Position numbers and translations under genes: made by a program. Positions 60,777-64,000 of a stretch of 64,000 nt of DNA are shown here, one piece after another (positions within the stretch are counted from its first letter, which is position 1; every line of letters begins with the position of its first letter). The notes beneath the pieces were generated by a model, which was not told the DNA's origin, searched no databases, and saw only the letters and a program-made list of their open reading frames with translations. This stretch comes from Acephala macrosclerotiorum (taxonomy: Eukaryota; Ascomycota; Leotiomycetes; Helotiales; Mollisiaceae), in assembly GCA_014904845.1 (NCBI GenBank), contig MU119286.1:124001-188000 (forward strand). The letters run 5' to 3'.

Positions 60777-61966
60777 CTATTCAGTCAAAAGCTGCAATAG
60801 TCCAATGTCCATTTTCGTCGACCTCGCCTCGTGCTTGTGAAAACCAAGGTCCGAGTTTTTCCCAGGAACAACCAGTGCCTGGCCGATGAGACGTGGAAAG
60901 TCCGCATCGCCAATCATTGGGATGTGAACCACTGCCTCAGTATTCGATTGGTAGAATTTGAAAAGAGCATTGTGTGCCCGGGCATTCGGTGGCATTAACC
61001 CAATTATCCCATCGTCCGTGGAGAAAAGAAGAGGCTGGTCTTTCTTATCTTGCGTGAGACATTGAGGAACACGATCGAAGGCAGTCCAGAGGGAGACCAC
61101 TTGAATTCAGCACTATATTTTCATTGGCTGCAATGTCATCCCAGAAAAAGGCGCGAATTGATAGGCGCCAATCTAGCAAGACTCGAAGAGTCTAAGTCGT
61201 ACAGCGTCCTCATAAGAATCTCATTCTTGGTTCGGAAACGCTCCAGAAATTTTTTCTCGTTTTGGTCCTGTTCTGAAGTAGACTTCTCATAGAGCTTTTG
61301 CGTTAATCTCGGCTTGATAATCGATAGGTTTGCCTTCTATTGCTATGAAGCTTCCGGGAGAGCGATGAAGTCATCATAAGATGGACCAACCAAAGAGATC
61401 ATTTCATAATACTCGGCTACCACTTCGACAATCTCCGACTCCCTAAATTTTGGCCAAGAAAAATTTATTCCAAGGAGATCTTGCTGCATCGATGTACGAC
61501 CGCCGAACAGGTGCTGCACTAATACACTGAAATGCACAGTTTCCTTCGGGCCATCTTTGGAGCGTAGACGAAAGCGAACCACGTCCTCATACAGTTCATA
61601 CAAGGATTTGGAATAGTCTACCGGGAATTTGACAATTTGGCAATCGTGAGCAATGCCGACAAAGCCATACACTTTGTCGCGAGGCTCCTCACAACTGGAC
61701 CTTTGGCAGGCCTCCATAAGGTTTGCAAGAAGAAACTTGTCACCATGACAACCTTCTCGCTGCTGCGCTAAGTTGATGGCGCCGTTCCCCCAGTCATCTT
61801 CCGGTCGTATTTGCGTGAAGAGTTGGTTCCATGGTTCGAAACTGGATGTGAAGCCTACTGAGTAAGTTGATACCCTCTTATATCTGCATTTGATTCGGAC
61901 CACAAGCCCCAATGAACCTCCAACTTCATCGCGGAGCCAATCTCTCGAACGATCCACACTCGCCAC
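60777..61966 (-). pseudogene. HET protein 3' relic (no HET core)
   Basis: Minus-strand segments match the downstream halves of HET proteins. 61966-61343 holds FLLANLMEACQRSSCEEPRDKVYGFVGIA and VDYSKSLYELYEDVVRF. 61100-60777 holds LLFSTDDGIIGLMPPNARAHN and LIGQALVVPGKN. The region between them (61342-61101) is frameshifted and carries stops. No ALSYTWG or WIDAICI motif occurs upstream of 61966, so the 5' half is missing. A decayed, truncated copy. Confidence 0.72.
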
Positions 61967-62396
61967 CAGTAGGGCTGGAGGGCGAGTGTATGATGGTCGG
62001 ATAACTGCGTTCTCCAGCCGCTTGATTCAGTCTAAACCTTTGTGATAACTCCCAGCCACACGATCACCTTCTTCGCACGCTCGTATATATAGGTTGAGAG
62101 GCTTGTACTTGAAGTTTGCGAAGGCGGATGGTGCCGGCAGAGTCTGTGAGGGCCCTGTTACCATCCTGAAGACGTCGGATGGCTACACTTTGTGATGTCG
62201 TCGGAGAATGTCAAGGGATGCAGTGGTGTAAGAATGATGCTCGTGAGCTGTGATCGTGAACATCTTTCATTGGTGGAGATGTTTTCCTTCCCTACAAATA
62301 CATTGGCCACAGCCTCGCCAAATATTGAGTATTTCTCGTTCTGTCAGTATCTTTCGACCATCAAGGTATTGTACACCCCCTCTCGAAGGAGATAGT
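61967..62396. other. Intergenic
   Basis: No supported gene or recognisable HET 5' half was found here. Confidence 0.4.
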
Positions 62397-63480
62397 TCAT
62401 CGAAATCCGAATACTGAGGATATCTTGTCTCCAATTGTCTCCCTGCCCTGCTGCTTTCGTATCCTTCGCTCCTCAGCTTGTTTTTCGTATATCGTCCCCA
62501 ATGATTGAGCAAGTTGTTCTCCAGCTTGGATCTCAGCCTTGATAGCCTTCTCCTCGAGTTCTCGTTCCTCAGCATTTAGCCCCTCTAGTCGCTGCTTCAA
62601 GCCTTTCTGCACTGACGCTGGCAGATCCGAAGCTTTGACCTTGTTGCCTTCCAGGTCTGGTGTTGAGGAGGTAGATGATTTGGGCTTCGAGGACAGGAGT
62701 GGAGGGTATGATGGTACGGGTTTGCCTTCTGCTTTCGCAGCTTCGATAGCTTTCTCTTGATCCAGCATTCGATGGTATAGGGTATCGGCATGCATCTGGA
62801 TTTGTTCGTCTACCTCTGGAGCTCTGTCGTATGTAGAGAGGTATCCCAATGCCTTGAGGAATTTCTATAGCACGTAAAATCAGCAGAAGCCCCAGCAGAA
62901 GCCAGCCAAGAAGCTAGCCAACTCCCTGCCACCAATTGTAGAATCATTTGCCACTCACCGCTTGCATCGTATAACACCTCTCTAGCTCTCGATTCTCCGT
63001 CCTGCACAGAGTGACCCGACTGCTCCAACTTCCATTTCGAAAGCAGTCATTGACTTGCCATTGCTCCAATGCACAATTCTCCAGCGCAGCTCTGCCAATC
63101 TCCGCTTTTCGCTGTTTGTAACCTTGGAGGACATCATCGATTTTCTCCTGGTCCGACTTGCCCGCCGATTCTACATCTGATTGCGACTGGTATGTTTTCC
63201 AGAGATGTGCATAGCGACCGTCCTGGTAGAGACTTTGAGGTGGTGGCTTCGATGTATCGGCATCTGCTGCAGTGTTTAAGGGGGTTTGGGAGGTTGGAGA
63301 CGGTGCTTTTGTAGGAATTGGAGCTGTCGCAGGTTGTGGTTTCGCTGGAGTATTCGAAGAGCCGTATTTTACTGGAGACTCTTTCGCAAGGAACTCTCGC
63401 AGACTTGGATCCAGGTCCCGCAGAGGATCTTGGGACTTCTTCCCATCATCGCTATCTGAAGAGCCCCAGAACCAGCCCAT
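62397..63480 (-). CDS. Twin CX9C (CHCH-type) protein with long charged tail
   Basis: Two exons (63480-62959 and 62864-62397, one 94-nt phase-0 intron with GTGAGT) encode 329 residues. It begins MGWFWGSSDSDDG, followed by a Pro-rich disordered region. Two CX9C motifs follow, CALEQWQVNDC and CRTENRELERC, about residues 140-170, the helical-hairpin signature of proteins oxidatively trapped in the mitochondrial intermembrane space. The second exon is a charged, helical segment (AEERELEEKAIKAEIQAGEQ, KQAEERRIRKQQGRE) ending SSVFGFR. ATG 63480 is chosen because sequence upstream in the same frame is not protein-like. Conserved in filamentous fungi as far as I recognise; precise role unknown, mitochondrial location inferred. 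Confidence 0.85.
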
Positions 63481-64000
63481 TGCGTTGCGAATGGTGATAT
63501 TTTGTGTTGATGTCGCTGGACGTGGAGAAAAATTGAAGCTCTCAGCTCGGAACTTCCCTGAGTGCACTAGCGCTAAGACTTTACAGTAGCGATCTAAGAT
63601 TATCAACAATAATTCAGCTTCAACATGGGATGAATTCCGAGCTGGCGATTTGCGACAAAACATCTTGAAGTCAGAATAGACAACAGCACAATTGGCGAAG
63701 GTGGAGCGTATAGAACATGACCATTCGGGCACAATCAAAGGCACATGTCCACAAGGGAGAAGGGAAAATCTTCCGCGCATAAAAACATCCCTTTTCATAT
63801 CGCGATCGTGCTGAAGAACACTGCAAGGCCACCGCGTCTCTCGGCGACGGCAGGAGTTTCTCAATTTGTTTGCAATTGCGCATTGTTTGCTGATTGTCAT
63901 TTTTTTCATTGAGTCTGCTATTCTGCTTTTAAACTACACAAACCCATACCTCCCACTCAAGCCGCCTCTTCACCAATCAGACTGAGATACTGCTCGACAA
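63481..64000. other. Upstream flank of the CX9C gene
   Basis: The minus-strand frame stays open to 63909 but its codons are not protein-like and no splice signal requires it. Nothing else seen to the window end. Confidence 0.4.

Noticed and set aside
63481..63909. Upstream extension of the CX9C gene frame
   Set aside because: Codons are not protein-like and MGWFWG at 63480 is a better start.

Overview
This window comes from the nuclear genome of a filamentous ascomycete (Pezizomycotina). Short GT-AG introns of about 43 to 110 nt with CTAAC-like branch points interrupt most genes. The gene families present (HET, STAND/NACHT, AA9, GH64, Dal5-type MFS, synembryn/Ric8, Rif1) are typical of such fungi, and a repeat shows C-to-T decay like repeat-induced point mutation (RIP). 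A leotiomycete is plausible but cannot be proved from the sequence alone. All gene models below were rebuilt by hand from frame and splice-site agreement.

Layout. 0-2.3 kb: a HET gene killed by stops. 2.8-10.7 kb: an accessory metabolic block with an AA9 polysaccharide monooxygenase, a GH64 beta-1,3-glucanase with a C-terminal membrane segment, an alpha/beta hydrolase and a TauD-like dioxygenase. 10.7-12.2 kb: AT-rich DNA with MITE-like palindromes. 12.2-14.1 kb: an intact HET gene. 15-20.4 kb: a small knottin-like secreted protein, Ric8, and a secreted PAN/apple-like protein. 20.8-24.5 kb: an F-box protein and a secreted M19 dipeptidase. 25.1-30.9 kb: a dead NLR-type STAND gene split by a complete, decayed hAT transposon with 8-bp target-site duplication. 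32.7-34.1 kb: a broken GDSL esterase. 34.2-36.7 kb: a large intact HET gene. 37.2-45.4 kb: the conserved core, Rif1 and glucose-6-phosphate 1-epimerase. 45.4-50 kb: nearly gene-free, with relics. 50-58.5 kb: a Dal5-like permease divergent from an M20 amidohydrolase, a multi-membrane-span protein and a PQ-loop protein. 59-62 kb: a truncated S28 peptidase and a HET 3' relic. 62.4-63.5 kb: a twin CX9C protein.

Taken together, housekeeping genes (ric8, rif1, epimerase, CX9C protein) are interleaved with an unusually dense set of non-self-recognition genes: four HET loci and one NLR, of which only two HET genes are intact. The inactivating changes in the best-resolved cases are almost all CAG/CAA-to-stop or TGG-to-stop, as expected from RIP-type mutation. 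The most striking single structure is the hAT element inserted exactly inside the NLR reading frame. Removing the element and one target-site copy leaves the host frame continuous across the site.
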